From contig NZ_JAAFKD010000010.1 of the NCBI RefSeq assembly GCF_013299165.1, positions 124,001 through 188,000 of the forward strand: a stretch of 64,000 bases of DNA. The letters run 5' to 3'. A program made the translations under genes and the position numbers. Of this stretch, positions 1-9,168 are shown in pieces. Under the pieces are notes generated by a model. The model had not been told where the DNA came from and ran no database searches. It saw only the letters and a list, made by a program, of their open reading frames with translations. This DNA comes from Microcoleus sp. bin38.metabat.b11b12b14.051. Its GTDB lineage: Bacteria > Cyanobacteriota > Cyanobacteriia > Cyanobacteriales > Microcoleaceae. Numbering within the stretch: the first letter of the stretch is position 1; every line of letters starts with the position of its first letter.

Positions 1-2
1 AA

Positions 3-1826
3 ATGGCACCTCCCGCCATTACTAATACTGCCGCAGAACAGGTAAATACGGCAGATACAGAGAGCGAAAAATTCAAAATTTCCGACACTGCAATCCGAGT
101 AGATGTCGGCTTGCTCGACAAACTAATGAACTTAGTAGGCGAACTCGTCTTGTGCCGCAACCAAATCTTAGAATTTGCCAGCACGCAAACAGCAAACGTC
201 CAAAACGACGATACATTAAAATCAGTATCCAGCCGCTTAAACTTAGTTACTTCCGAACTGCAAGAAGGAGTAATGAAAACCAGAATGCAGCCAATTCGCA
301 CTATTTGGAACAAATTCCCCCGGGTAGTACGCGACACAGCATTCAGCTTGGGAAAACAAGTGCAGTTAGACATGGAAGGCGAAGAAACGGAATTAGATAA
401 AACATTAATTGAGGCGATCGCCAACCCGCTCACCCACTTAGTCCGCAACTGTCTCGATCACGGCATCGAAACATCAGAAGTCCGCGTTACCAAAGGCAAG
501 CCCGCCGTCGGGAGACTGCTGCTGCGAGCCTATCACGAAAGCGGTCAAGTAAACATTGAAATCTCCGATGACGGCGGGGGAATCGACCCGGATAGGATTA
601 GAACTAAGGCGGTACAAAAAGGAATATTTTCGGCTGTTGACGCGGCGAGAATGAGCGATCGCGAAGCACTGAATTTAATTTTTATGCCCAGTTTCTCGAC
701 AGCCGAAAAAATCACCAATATCTCCGGTAGGGGAGTGGGGATGGACGTGGTTCAGACACATATTGAAAAAATTAGCGGCACGATCGACGTTCACAGTCAA
801 GTCGGTAAAGGCACAACTTTTAAGCTAAAAATTCCTTTAACTCTGGCGATTATTCCGACATTAATTATTACTACCGGAGGCGACAGATATGCGATTCCTC
901 AAGTCAATTTGCTAGAACTAATGCGCTTGGAAGGAGAACAAATTAAAAAAATAGAAATGTTTCACGGGACGCCCGTATATCGGTTGCGGGGGCGACTGCT
1001 GCCGCTGATTTATTTAAACCGGGAATTACAGTTAGAAACAGAAATTGTAGAAAACGGCAAAAAATCGCAATTCGACCTAGATGAGGCTCTGAATATTGTG
1101 GTGGTGCAAGCGACAGACAAACCTTTTGGGTTGGTGGTTGATGCCATCAACGACACGCAAGAAATTGTGGTTAAACCTTTAGGAAAACAACTAAAATCTC
1201 TAGCTTGTTTTGCGGGAGCAACTATCATGGGTGACGGTAAAGTTGCTTTGATTTTGGACGTGCATGGAATTGCTCAGAAAACCCACATGACGGAGGTTCA
1301 GGAAAAGGCTATTTTAGCTGACGAAAACAGTCGCCGCGAATCTTCAGAACCTCCGCAACAGTTGTTCGTATTTCAGGGCCCAGACAATCGGCGGATGGCA
1401 ATTCACCTATCGCGAGTTTGCCGCTTGGAAGAGTTTCCCCGCCATCAGTTGGAGCGAGTCGGGAAGCAGAGTGTGGTACAGTATCGCAACCAAATTATGC
1501 CGGTGATTTATCTGTCGGCGGTGTTTGGTAGCGGTGGCGAGTCGGCTGATTGGGGGCCCAGCGGTCTTGGCGGGCGATCGGGCGCAGCAGATGATAAACT
1601 GCCGTTAGTCGTGGTGTCGATCGGCTCAGAGCACCAAGTGGGTCTAGTAGTCGATCGCATTCTGGACATTGTAGAACAGGCGATCGACATTAAAGGTACA
1701 GCTACTCAAGCAGGAATTTCATATTGTGCCGTGATTCAGGGTCAAGTTACGGAAATTCTCGATGTAGATGCAGTAATTAACAGCAATTTATTCGGAGTCG
1801 AGCAGATGTTGGCAAGCCCAAGATAA
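3..1826 (+). CDS. cheA: Chemotaxis histidine kinase CheA, C-terminal part (gene starts before the window)
   Basis: This is the core of a CheA-type kinase, which phosphorylates response regulators in chemotaxis or type IV pilus phototaxis and works in the receptor-CheW array at the membrane. In the visible part, a dimerisation helix pair lies at residues 31-95 (IRVDVGLLDKLMNLVGELVL). The ATPase follows, with its N box NCLDHGIE near 149, DDGGGI near 195 and GRGVGMDVV near 241. Two CheW-like domains end the protein, at about 295-430 and 452-600. Most family members carry one CheW domain, so the second is an elaboration. The phosphotransfer (HPt) domain is not visible. The ATG at position 3 is therefore unlikely to be the true start, and the frame is open to the window edge. 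cheW follows 24 bases downstream. Confidence 0.93.
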   Translation: MAPPAITNTAAEQVNTADTESEKFKISDTAIRVDVGLLDKLMNLVGELVLCRNQILEFASTQTANVQNDDTLKSVSSRLNLVTSELQEGVMKTRMQPIRTIWNKFPRVVRDTAFSLGKQVQLDMEGEETELDKTLIEAIANPLTHLVRNCLDHGIETSEVRVTKGKPAVGRLLLRAYHESGQVNIEISDDGGGIDPDRIRTKAVQKGIFSAVDAARMSDREALNLIFMPSFSTAEKITNISGRGVGMDVVQTHIEKISGTIDVHSQVGKGTTFKLKIPLTLAIIPTLIITTGGDRYAIPQVNLLELMRLEGEQIKKIEMFHGTPVYRLRGRLLPLIYLNRELQLETEIVENGKKSQFDLDEALNIVVVQATDKPFGLVVDAINDTQEIVVKPLGKQLKSLACFAGATIMGDGKVALILDVHGIAQKTHMTEVQEKAILADENSRRESSEPPQQLFVFQGPDNRRMAIHLSRVCRLEEFPRHQLERVGKQSVVQYRNQIMPVIYLSAVFGSGGESADWGPSGLGGRSGAADDKLPLVVVSIGSEHQVGLVVDRILDIVEQAIDIKGTATQAGISYCAVIQGQVTEILDVDAVINSNLFGVEQMLASPR

Positions 1827-1850
1827 TGCCATTAAAGGAATAACTTAAAA

Positions 1851-2285
1851 ATGACTGAAAAAACTCTAATTTGTACTTTTTTTGTGGAAGAATTATTTTT
1901 TGGTATAGAAGTTGATAAAGTGCAAGAAATCATCCGCTATCAAGAGATGACGCGAGTGCCGCTAGCGCCGCCAGTAGTGGGCGGATTGATCAATTTGAGG
2001 GGGCAAATTGTCACGGCGATTGATTTGCGGAGGCGGTTGGATTTGTGCGATCGGCCTATCGAACGATTGCCTTTAAATGTAATCGTCAGAAGTGGCGATG
2101 AAACAGTCAGTTGGTTAGTCGATGATATTGGAGATGTCTTAGAAGTATCTCAAGCGGATTTTGAAACTCCTCCAGATACTTTCACCAGCAAAATACGCCC
2201 GTTAATTCGAGGTGCGTACAAGCTAGAAGGTCAGTTGTTGCTATTTTTAGATGTTGATAAAGTTGTAGATTTTAGCAGTCAATAG
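1851..2285 (+). CDS. cheW: Chemotaxis coupling protein CheW
   Basis: A single-domain CheW of 144 residues, the adaptor that couples chemoreceptors to CheA. The fold signature is visible: an IVDKVQEIIRYQEMTRVPLAPPVVGGLINLRG-like stretch (residues 20-51), then ITAIDLRRRL and a LVDDIGDVLEV segment near 83-93. Length is normal for the family. It begins with ATG 24 bases after the cheA stop, with an AAGGA ribosome-binding sequence near 1835, so it is very likely cotranscribed with cheA. Downstream lies a heptamer repeat array and then cheR. Confidence 0.93.
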   Translation: MTEKTLICTFFVEELFFGIEVDKVQEIIRYQEMTRVPLAPPVVGGLINLRGQIVTAIDLRRRLDLCDRPIERLPLNVIVRSGDETVSWLVDDIGDVLEVSQADFETPPDTFTSKIRPLIRGAYKLEGQLLLFLDVDKVVDFSSQ

Positions 2286-2497
2286 TCCTTAGTCATTAGT
2301 CATCTTGCCCTGAGCGAAGCCGAAGGGTGGTCATTAGTCATGAGTCATGAGTCATTAGTCATTAGTCATTAGTCATGAGTCATTAGTTGATTAGTAGTAG
2401 GTAACAATTGACAACTGTCAACTATCAATTGTCAACTGTCAACTGTCAACTGTCAACTGTCAACTGCCAACTGTCAACTGTCAATGTCCTAATTATC
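2286..2497. repeat. Two heptamer tandem repeat arrays with an embedded palindromic insert
   Basis: The cheW-cheR gap consists almost wholly of 7-bp tandem repeats: GTCATTA-type units from about 2290 to 2395, then GTCAACT-type units from about 2405 to 2485. Inside the first array, at about 2304-2330, sits a non-heptameric insert containing GAGCGAAGCCGAAGGG. Closely related inserts lie in the arrays near 5290, 5325, 46673, 56865, 56917, 56968 and 60922. The arrays resemble the short tandemly repeated repetitive (STRR) heptamers known from cyanobacteria. Confidence 0.9.
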
Positions 2498-3325
2498 ATG
2501 CCGATAACTATTGCAGATTTTGATTATATCCGAAAACTCGTATACGATCGCAGCGGTGTATTTTTGGCAGAAGATAAAATGTACCTCGTTGAATCGCGCT
2601 TAGGAATCGTAGCAAAAGAAGCCGGGGCGAATTCCATCAGCGGGTTAGTTGCAGAGTTAAAAAAAATTAAACAACAACGTTTTAACCCGCTTTACGAATC
2701 AATTGTCGAAGCAATGATGACGAATGAGACATTTTTTTTTAGAGATGTCAACCCATTCGAGGTGTTAAAAACATCAGTATTACCGCAATTATTAAAACAG
2801 AGCGATGGCGAGGGTAATTTAAATATTTGGTGTGCTGCTTGTTCCAGCGGCCAAGAGCCTTACAGTATTGCGATGCTGCTGCGCGAATATTTTCCGCAGT
2901 TGGCGAGAAATCAAGTCAAGATAATTGGTAGCGACATCTCTACAGCAATGCTGAAGCGAGCAATTTCTGGCTGCTACGCGCAGCACGAAGTAGTGCGGGG
3001 TTTACCACCAGCATTGTTACACAAATACTTCCATCACTGCGGCAAGGAATGGCAGATTAAAGAAGACCTCCGGAGGGCGATCGAATTTCGCCAAATTAAC
3101 TTGACTGAATCCTTTGCATCTGTGCCTCAAATGGACATTATTTTTATGCGAAATGTCTTAATATATTTTGATGTTCAGACAAAGCAATCGATTTTAGCGA
3201 GAGTGCGGCAGGTGTTGCGCCCAAACGGCTATCTATTTCTAGGGGGAGGAGAAACAACTGTAAATCTTGACCCGGCTTTTGAGCTGGTGCAATTTGAAAA
3301 AGGTATATGTTATCGATTGAGATGA
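2498..3325 (+). CDS. cheR: Protein-glutamate O-methyltransferase CheR
   Basis: CheR methylates glutamates of chemoreceptors with S-adenosylmethionine during adaptation. The N-terminal helical domain spans residues 1-75 (DFDYIRKLVYDRSGVFL). The SAM-binding motif reads WCAACSSGQEPYSIAM, followed by IIGSDIST and the late motif IIFMRNVLIYFD. The reading frame is open 90 bases further upstream, but that stretch only translates the heptamer repeat (QLSTVNC periodicity) from a TTG. The ATG at 2498 (MPITIADF) is therefore chosen, giving 275 residues, the usual CheR length. No strong Shine-Dalgarno is visible there. It probably belongs to the cheA-cheW operon, although the repeat array separates it by about 200 bases. 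Confidence 0.93.
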   Translation: MPITIADFDYIRKLVYDRSGVFLAEDKMYLVESRLGIVAKEAGANSISGLVAELKKIKQQRFNPLYESIVEAMMTNETFFFRDVNPFEVLKTSVLPQLLKQSDGEGNLNIWCAACSSGQEPYSIAMLLREYFPQLARNQVKIIGSDISTAMLKRAISGCYAQHEVVRGLPPALLHKYFHHCGKEWQIKEDLRRAIEFRQINLTESFASVPQMDIIFMRNVLIYFDVQTKQSILARVRQVLRPNGYLFLGGGETTVNLDPAFELVQFEKGICYRLR

Positions 3326-3344
3326 TGTGCGGTCGATCGACTAT

Positions 3345-3555
3345 AATAAAATAGGTTTGTAGTGAGGACTTCAGTCCTTTTTTGATTAATAGACTTGAAT
3401 TGCCAAAGTCTTTTTAATCAAAATTTAGGATAGGCTTCTAGCCCGTCCTAATTATTTTTGCAATTCAAGTCTAATCTTGAAGAATTAAGAAGGACTAAAG
3501 TCCTCACTACAAACCTAAATTACGGGTTCGTAGTGAGGACTTTAGTCCTCTCTTT
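3345..3555. repeat. Nested palindromic repeats between cheR and the convergent gene
   Basis: An outer inverted repeat pairs GTAGTGAGGACTTCAGTCC (about 3359-3377) with GGACTAAAGTCCTCACTAC (about 3492-3510). Nested inside is a second inverted repeat, AGACTTGAATTGC (about 3391) with GCAATTCAAGTCT (about 3462-3474). Inside that is a third, GGATAGGCTTCTAGCCCGTCC (about 3429-3449). A further copy of the GTAGTGAGGACTTTAGTCCTC unit at about 3530-3551 overlaps the end of the convergent gene. This looks like small palindromic elements inserted into one another. Confidence 0.85.
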
Positions 3556-4564
3556 GAGCCGCGCCCTCAGACCAAACAGGCAATTGATTAATCTTTTCCA
3601 GCGTGATATCTACATACTTTTGACCGTTCCCCGCCAGATTTTCCCCAAAATATCCATCATCGCCGTCGTGCTTGTGAGGGCCGCTGAAAGCTTCTGCATA
3701 CCGGCCGCTAGTTCGCGCTTGATTGAAGGGAGAAGTCGCGTACCAGTACCAGCGAGTGGGAAAAACTATGCCGCCAATATCCTCAATTGGATCGCGAGTG
3801 CCGCGCAGATGAAAAATGCGATCGGCTTCTGCAAAACCATTTTCTCCCGAAAACACGCCCCCAACCGAAACAACAGTAACTTCTGCATTCAGCCAGTCCT
3901 TAAGATATGGAGTAGCACCCAAAGCAACTTGGGCGCCGCCGCTAGTCCCAATTAAAATAACTTTCACAGGTTTTTGAGGATTAGCTGAAATCGGAGATTT
4001 AGCATTCATGCGATCGATAATTACATTAGCAATTCCCTGGTTGTATGCAAAACCGTAGCGATAATCTAGAGAAATTGCAAACCTCCACAGATTGCGAATT
4101 TTGATCAAGATATCCCCCGCAATTGGCCCGGTTTTTGCGTGTTCTGCAAACCGCCAAAAAGGAGCAAACAACCGCTCTCCTCCCAAACTTTTGTTAGAAG
4201 CCGAATAAGGAAAAATATCGCCCACTGCGACGCACTGCGGGTGAGTTTTAACTAAACGCTTCAGAAAAAACTCTTCTCCCGGCGTTAATTCGTTCCCCGA
4301 AAAATCGCCAACTCCCGGTAAAAAGATGATATAACAATTGAGAGGCGAAGACTTGCGCGCTTCTAAATTACCTTTGTTTGAGGGCAATATCTCCGGCGGA
4401 TTTTTCTTGATTCCCAAAGTTTCTGCACCTTGACCCAGCCACCAGATAATAGTTCCCACGGGCGAAAGAATGCCCCAAATTATCAGGATTACACCTGCGA
4501 CGATCAATAAATTTAAACTTCCTCCGCGCAGCCACGCCAGTATCCGCAAAATTAATCTTAGCAT
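3542..4564 (-). CDS. Membrane-anchored alpha/beta-hydrolase-like protein
   Basis: A 340-residue protein with one or two hydrophobic segments at the N-terminus (LNLLIVAGVILIIWGILSPVGTIIWWL, residues 17-43). These predict membrane anchoring with the bulk on one side. The remainder resembles an alpha/beta hydrolase. A strand-turn-helix KVILIGTSGGAQVALGA (near residue 205) carries the GxSxG nucleophile elbow, and an FLPGVGDFSGNE stretch near 82 could be the oxyanion region. No substrate can be inferred. The last codons and stop lie inside a palindromic repeat (3530-3551), so the native C-terminus may have been replaced by repeat sequence. It is convergent with cheR and divergent from the gene at 4687. 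Confidence 0.7.
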   Translation of the reverse strand: MLRLILRILAWLRGGSLNLLIVAGVILIIWGILSPVGTIIWWLGQGAETLGIKKNPPEILPSNKGNLEARKSSPLNCYIIFLPGVGDFSGNELTPGEEFFLKRLVKTHPQCVAVGDIFPYSASNKSLGGERLFAPFWRFAEHAKTGPIAGDILIKIRNLWRFAISLDYRYGFAYNQGIANVIIDRMNAKSPISANPQKPVKVILIGTSGGAQVALGATPYLKDWLNAEVTVVSVGGVFSGENGFAEADRIFHLRGTRDPIEDIGGIVFPTRWYWYATSPFNQARTSGRYAEAFSGPHKHDGDDGYFGENLAGNGQKYVDITLEKINQLPVWSEGAAQRED

Positions 4565-4686
4565 TTAATCAAATCTGGTAGAATGCCTGTTAATTACCTA
4601 ATTCTGTAGAATTATTTCGGTGATTGTGCTGTATTAGACATTATTTTGTATAACTTGTCAACTATCTTGAGGAGCAGGAGTTTAAC

Positions 4687-5253
4687 GTGAAGGGAGAAGA
4701 TTCAATTGCAGGTTTGCGGGCAACGCTTTGGAACGCGCTTTCTTTGAATGCCAATTTTTACGAAAAAACTCCCTACACTCGCAGAACTAAGCGCATAGCT
4801 TTAACAATTGTAATTTTAGCGGCGGTGTCCCGCGTTTTGGGTAGCGCCGTCATTTTGTTAATCAATAGAACTGAGCCATCAGTATTATTTTTATCACTTT
4901 GGATAGAGGGTTTGGCAGTTGCGGGGGGTTATTATTTTTGGACTTTCACGATATTTAAAATCGGGGAGTGGCTCAAACCAGGTCACGTCACTTATGGCGA
5001 GTTGCTGGTTCCGATCGGATTTGCCTACGCCCCGCAAGTGCTAAATTTTTTAACGTTAATTCCCTTGCTGGGAGAAGGAATTGAGCGGATATTAGCAGTG
5101 TGGAGTTTGCTAACTGTAATTGTGGCGGTTCGGCAAGGTTTGGATATTCAAAATCGCTGGGCGGTGTTAATTAGTTTGGTGGGGTGGCCGCTGATTCAAG
5201 TTGCGATCGGCTTTGTGAAAGTTATTGAACAATTGCTCGCACAATGGCTTTGA
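4687..5253 (+). CDS. YIP1-family-like integral membrane protein
   Basis: A 188-residue polytopic membrane protein. Hydrophobic segments are visible at residues about 37-60, 67-92, 106-128, 135-152 and 160-180. Charged residues in the first 40 positions (YEKTPYTRRTKR) suggest a cytosolic N-terminus. The overall pattern recalls the Yip1 domain family common in cyanobacteria, whose function is unknown in bacteria. The GTG start is supported by GGAGCAGGAG about 6 bases upstream. The divergent hydrolase-like gene shares the 122-base promoter region. Downstream the coding region runs straight into a heptamer repeat. Confidence 0.65.
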   Translation: MKGEDSIAGLRATLWNALSLNANFYEKTPYTRRTKRIALTIVILAAVSRVLGSAVILLINRTEPSVLFLSLWIEGLAVAGGYYFWTFTIFKIGEWLKPGHVTYGELLVPIGFAYAPQVLNFLTLIPLLGEGIERILAVWSLLTVIVAVRQGLDIQNRWAVLISLVGWPLIQVAIGFVKVIEQLLAQWL

Positions 5254-5372
5254 CAGTTGACAGTTGGCAGTTGGCAGTTGGCAGTTGACAGCTTGCCCGA
5301 AGAGCGAAGTCGAAGAGTTGACAGCTTGCCCGAAGAGCGAAGTCGAAGAGTTGACAGTTGACAGTTGACAGA
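5252..5372. repeat. Heptamer array (TTGACAG/TTGGCAG) with two palindromic inserts
   Basis: Tandem GACAGTT and GGCAGTT units are interrupted twice by an insert containing GCCCGAAGAGCGAAGTCGAA (about 5295 and 5329). The array begins at the stop codon of the upstream gene. Confidence 0.88.
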
Positions 5373-6002
5373 TGAGTGCGACCTGTACGTTGAAGGAAGA
5401 GGATTTGAGTAATCAATAGTGTGATTTTAATTTTTGTCTAAAAAAGAGAGGCTTTAAACCAATTATTTATGGTTAAAAAATCACAAAGCAAAAAGTACAA
5501 AACCACTGCCGATCGCGCTAGGATAATTTATGGGGCGAGTCAGTGTATAATTGAAATTAAAAAATGCCGCAAATTTGGTAAGGGCGATCGCACCAGCCGA
5601 AAAGTCCCTGAACCTGTTAAAATCAACTTACGTTGTTGGAGGCGAAAGACTTTTGCTCGAAGCAGGTGATTACAAACAAAAGCATTCGCCGATCGCCATT
5701 GAAGCAGTTTTGCTAGCCCATTTGAGCAAATCCTTGACAGGGGGGCAGCAGCAAAGTAGAGTAAGAGACCAGAAATAGTATGATTCCTAGCCTGAATTTG
5801 CACCGAAACTTGTAGCTAGTAGTGCGAGACGGCAAACACACCCCTACTATTCGGCTCTCCCCACTGTCCGCCCCTCCTTAGCAGCGATACATTGAATTGA
5901 AGGAAATACACAAAAATTTACATATATAATTTGTGTAGTGTTCCAAATCGCTCCTCACCAGCAGCGATACAGCCCTCGCCAAGACAGTAGGAAGGAAAAA
6001 AT
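5373..6002. promoter_or_regulatory. Intergenic region upstream of clpC, with likely promoter
   Basis: No convincing gene is seen in this 630-base stretch. Three overlapping short open frames (5469-5669, 5551-5778 and 5540-5803 on the other strand) show no recognisable motif. A TATAAT hexamer at 5925-5930 is a plausible -10 box for clpC, but no good -35 is evident at 17 bases. The sequence AGCAGCGATACA occurs twice, near 5879 and 5957, flanking that box, and could be an operator. AGGAAGGA at about 5989-5996 is the clpC ribosome-binding site. Confidence 0.45.
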
Positions 6003-8474
6003 ATGTTTGAACGCTTTACAGAACAAGCCATTAAAGCAATCATGCTAGCCCAAGAGGAAGCGCGGCGCCTCGGTCACAATTTTGTAGGCACCGAGCAAAT
6101 CCTTCTCGGACTCGTCGGCGAAGGCACTGGCATCGCTGCAAAAGTATTACTGGATATGGGCCTCAATTTGAAAGAGGCGCGCAACGAGATAGAAAATATT
6201 ATCGGTAGAGGTTCCGGCTTCCTGCCGCCAGAAATTCCGTTTACACCCCGCGTCAAGCGCATTTTTGAGACGGCTCTGAACGAAGCGCGACAGTTAGGTC
6301 ACAATTACATCGGTACCGAACACATCCTGCTTGGCTTGATTCAAGACGATGAAGGTGTGGCGGCGAAGGTGCTGCAAAACCTGGGAATCGATCGCCAGAG
6401 AGTTCGCACGCAGGTAATTCGCGCCGTGGGAGAAGTCGCGGCAGTACCCGGAGGCCGAGGAGATGGCGGTGGCGATCGCAAAATCCCGACTTTAGAAGAA
6501 TTCGGCACTAACTTAACTAAGCTAGCAGCCGCCGGCAAACTAGATCCAGTCGTGGGTCGCGAAAATGAAATCGAGCGCGTGATCCAAGTGTTGGGGCGCC
6601 GCACGAAGAACAATCCGGTGCTCGTAGGCGAACCGGGAGTCGGCAAAACAGCCCTCGCCGAAGGCCTCGCCCAGCGCATCGTCAACAGAAACGTCCCGGA
6701 AATTTTAGAAGACAAACAAGTAATCAGCCTTGATATGGGTTCGCTGATTGCTGGTACAAAATTCCGCGGCGAATTTGAGGAACGGCTGACGAAAATCATG
6801 GCAGAAATTCGCGCTGCCGGCAACATCATTCTGGTAATCGATGAGATTCACACCTTAGTCGGTGCAGGTGCGATTCAAGGCAGCATGGATGCTTCCAATA
6901 TGCTCAAACCCGCCCTCGCCCGAGGCGAATTGCAGTGTGTCGGCGCCACAACCTTGGACGAATACCGCAAGCACATCGAGCGCGACGCAGCCCTAGAACG
7001 CCGCTTCCAACCGATCAAAGTTGGCGAACCGAGCGTGGCTGAAACAATAGAAATATTGTACGGCTTGCGATCGGCCTACGAACAGCACCACCGACTGACA
7101 ATTTCCGATGCAGCTTTAGAAGCAGCGGCTACACTGTCAGACAGATACATTAACGATCGATTTTTACCAGATAAGGCGATCGACTTAATTGACGAAGCAG
7201 GTTCCCGCGTCCACGTGCTGAACTCGCAAACCCCGCCCGAAGTTAAAGAACTCAAAAAACAACTTCCGGCCGTCAGTAAAGAAAAAGATGCTGCTGTGCG
7301 CGAACAAGACTTCGATAAAGCTGCAAAATTGCGCGATCGTGAATTAGAAATTGAAGCCCAAATCGCTGAAGCTACGATCAACAAAAGCCAGATCAGAATC
7401 TCTCCCATCGTCACTGAAGAAGACATCGCCCACATTGTGGCAAATTGGACGGGAGTACCTGTTAGCAAGCTGACAGAATCGGAATCGGAATTGCTGCTGC
7501 ACATGGAAGACACCTTGCACCAACGCTTGATCGGCCAAGAAGAAGCTGTTAGCGCAGTTTCTCGGGCGATCCGCCGCGCGCGGGTTGGCTTGAAAAATCC
7601 CAATCGCCCGATCGCCAGTTTCATCTTTTCCGGCCCCACAGGCGTCGGCAAAACCGAACTGACAAAAGCCCTAGCCACATATTTCTTCGGTTCCGAAGAA
7701 GCGATGATTCGGTTAGATATGTCGGAGTTTATGGAACGCCACACTGTTTCCAAACTCATCGGTTCGCCTCCCGGTTACGTAGGCTACGACGAAGGCGGCC
7801 AACTAACAGAAGCAGTCCGTCGTCGTCCTTACACAGTGATCTTATTCGACGAAATCGAAAAAGCTCACCCGGATGTCTTCAACATGATGCTGCAAATCTT
7901 GGAAGACGGCCGCTTGACTGATGCCAAAGGTCGGACAGTAGACTTCAAGAATACGCTGCTGATCATGACATCAAACATCGGTTCGCGGGTAATTGAAAAA
8001 GGCGGTGGTGGTCTCGGTTTCGAGTTCGCTGAAGGTGCCGCAGACGCGCAGTACAGCCGCGTTCGCAACTTGGTAAACGAAGAATTGAAACAGTTCTTCC
8101 GTCCCGAATTTATCAACCGCTTGGATGAAATTATCGTCTTCCGCCAGTTGAATAAGGAAGAAGTCAAGCAGATTGCAGACATCATGTTGCAGCAAGTCTT
8201 CGGCCGCTTAACCGAACAGGGTATTACTTTGTCGGTGACAGACAAGTTCAAGGACTTGTTAGTTACAGAAGGCTACAATCCCAGCTACGGTGCTCGACCT
8301 TTGCGCCGCGCCATCATGCGGTTGTTGGAAGATGTACTGGCTGAGGAAATGCTGTCTGGGAAGCTGAAAGACGGTCAAAGTGCGATCGTAGATGTGGATG
8401 AAAACGGTGTGGTTAAGGTGTTACCGAGTGGTGAATCTGAGCCGAGATTACCGGAATTCGCATTAAGCCATTAA
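6003..8474 (+). CDS. clpC: ATP-dependent Clp protease ATP-binding subunit ClpC
   Basis: ClpC is the HSP100 unfoldase that feeds proteins to the ClpP/ClpR peptidase core. It is essential in cyanobacteria studied so far and related to chloroplast ClpC. All family parts are present over 823 residues. Two N-terminal Clp repeats lie at 1-75 and 78-145. The first AAA+ domain has Walker A GEPGVGKT near 209 and VIDEIH near 279. The UVR-containing middle domain is at about 420-465. The second AAA+ domain has GPTGVGKT near 544, [14 protein letters not shown] near 614 and a C-terminal ClpB-D2 small domain. The ATG is preceded by AGGAAGGA. It appears monocistronic and is closed by a strong terminator. 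Confidence 0.97.
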   Translation: MFERFTEQAIKAIMLAQEEARRLGHNFVGTEQILLGLVGEGTGIAAKVLLDMGLNLKEARNEIENIIGRGSGFLPPEIPFTPRVKRIFETALNEARQLGHNYIGTEHILLGLIQDDEGVAAKVLQNLGIDRQRVRTQVIRAVGEVAAVPGGRGDGGGDRKIPTLEEFGTNLTKLAAAGKLDPVVGRENEIERVIQVLGRRTKNNPVLVGEPGVGKTALAEGLAQRIVNRNVPEILEDKQVISLDMGSLIAGTKFRGEFEERLTKIMAEIRAAGNIILVIDEIHTLVGAGAIQGSMDASNMLKPALARGELQCVGATTLDEYRKHIERDAALERRFQPIKVGEPSVAETIEILYGLRSAYEQHHRLTISDAALEAAATLSDRYINDRFLPDKAIDLIDEAGSRVHVLNSQTPPEVKELKKQLPAVSKEKDAAVREQDFDKAAKLRDRELEIEAQIAEATINKSQIRISPIVTEEDIAHIVANWTGVPVSKLTESESELLLHMEDTLHQRLIGQEEAVSAVSRAIRRARVGLKNPNRPIASFIFSGPTGVGKTELTKALATYFFGSEEAMIRLDMSEFMERHTVSKLIGSPPGYVGYDEGGQLTEAVRRRPYTVILFDEIEKAHPDVFNMMLQILEDGRLTDAKGRTVDFKNTLLIMTSNIGSRVIEKGGGGLGFEFAEGAADAQYSRVRNLVNEELKQFFRPEFINRLDEIIVFRQLNKEEVKQIADIMLQQVFGRLTEQGITLSVTDKFKDLLVTEGYNPSYGARPLRRAIMRLLEDVLAEEMLSGKLKDGQSAIVDVDENGVVKVLPSGESEPRLPEFALSH

Positions 8475-8505
8475 GTATGATGAGACGCAGATAAATAATG
8501 TCTGA

Positions 8506-8545
8506 TTAAAAACCCGGTTTCTCCAAGAAACCGGGTTTTTAATTA
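8506..8545 (+). terminator. Rho-independent terminator after clpC
   Basis: A near-perfect hairpin with stem AAAACCCGGTTTCT / AGAAACCGGGTTTT and a short CCA loop, ending in a T-rich run. The same AGAAACCGGGTTTT arm recurs in the repeat region at 26.9-27.3 kb. Confidence 0.88.
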
Positions 8546-8583
8546 AAAAATGCCAGTTTGTAGGGTGCGTCGCAGCGCATATT

Positions 8584-8719
8584 ATATCATATCCGGTCGA
8601 TTACCATAATAAAAACGGTTTGTAGGTTCGTAGTGCGGACTTCAGTCCGCTCTCCAGAAGCGGACTGAAGTCCGCACTACGAACTAATCTGACTGCGGTT
8701 AATCGATCGGATACGATAT
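8584..8719. repeat. MITE-like palindromic element with 20-bp terminal inverted repeats
   Basis: The element is bounded by ATATCATATCCGGTCGATTA (8584-8603) and TAATCGATCGGATACGATAT (8700-8719), which are inverted repeats matching at 18 of 20 positions. Inside lies a second perfect inverted repeat, TTCGTAGTGCGGACTTCAGT with its complement around 8631-8685. No coding capacity. A one-sided relative with terminus ATATCATGTCTGGTCGATTA occurs at 47455. Confidence 0.85.
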
Positions 8720-8760
8720 TACCCTATAAATAGCATCGCATTTTTTGGGATTAATCCTAA

Positions 8761-9120
8761 TTAAATGAACAAACTAGGCGACACTTTAAAATAATCGCCG
8801 AGTGCCTTAGCTTGTGCTTTGCTAATTGCTCGCTTGCCATTCACAACCTCAGAAACTACGCCACTAGATCCAACGATGCCCACTAAGTCAGCTTGACGAG
8901 TGCCACTGGCTTCCATGATGTGTTGCAAAATCTCGTGAGGATCGGATTTGTCGATCGCATAGTTTTGGGCCTCATAAACTTCAATTAGCGTTACTAATAA
9001 CTTGTGTAAAGCTCTTTCTTCTGGAGTGCGGTTTTTTGCGAATGTCAGCCGCTGGGCCACTGCTAGGAGGCGATCGTATTCTTCCTCAGTCTCGATAGCT
9101 GATAGCTGATTATTGTTCAT
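8761..9120 (-). CDS. HigA-type antitoxin / HTH regulator without an adjacent toxin
   Basis: A 119-residue protein with a HigA-like C-terminal helix-turn-helix: the region around residues 70-115 reads ASGTRQADLVGIVGSSGVVS, then EVVNGKRAISKAQAKALGDYF. The N-terminal half (EEEYDRLLAVAQRLTFAKNRTPEERALHKLLVTLIEVYE) is typical of the HigA antitoxin family. In type II systems HigA binds the HigB RNase and represses its own operon. No HigB-like frame is visible on either side. The upstream gene on the same strand, 48 bases away, encodes a Uma2-family nuclease. It may be an orphan antitoxin, or may act with a partner elsewhere. Confidence 0.82.
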   Translation of the reverse strand: MNNNQLSAIETEEEYDRLLAVAQRLTFAKNRTPEERALHKLLVTLIEVYEAQNYAIDKSDPHEILQHIMEASGTRQADLVGIVGSSGVVSEVVNGKRAISKAQAKALGDYFKVSPSLFI

Positions 9121-9168
9121 TTAGACTCTCAAGTCGCGCCACAAAAAAAATGGTATGAGTCCAGCTTT

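Noticed and set aside
2408-2497. Upstream extension of cheR from a TTG
   Set aside because: The extra 30 residues are only the translation of the heptamer repeat; the CheR family starts at the ATG at 2498.
5469-5803. Short overlapping open frames before clpC
   Set aside because: They overlap each other on both strands, lack ribosome-binding sites and have no recognisable motif.
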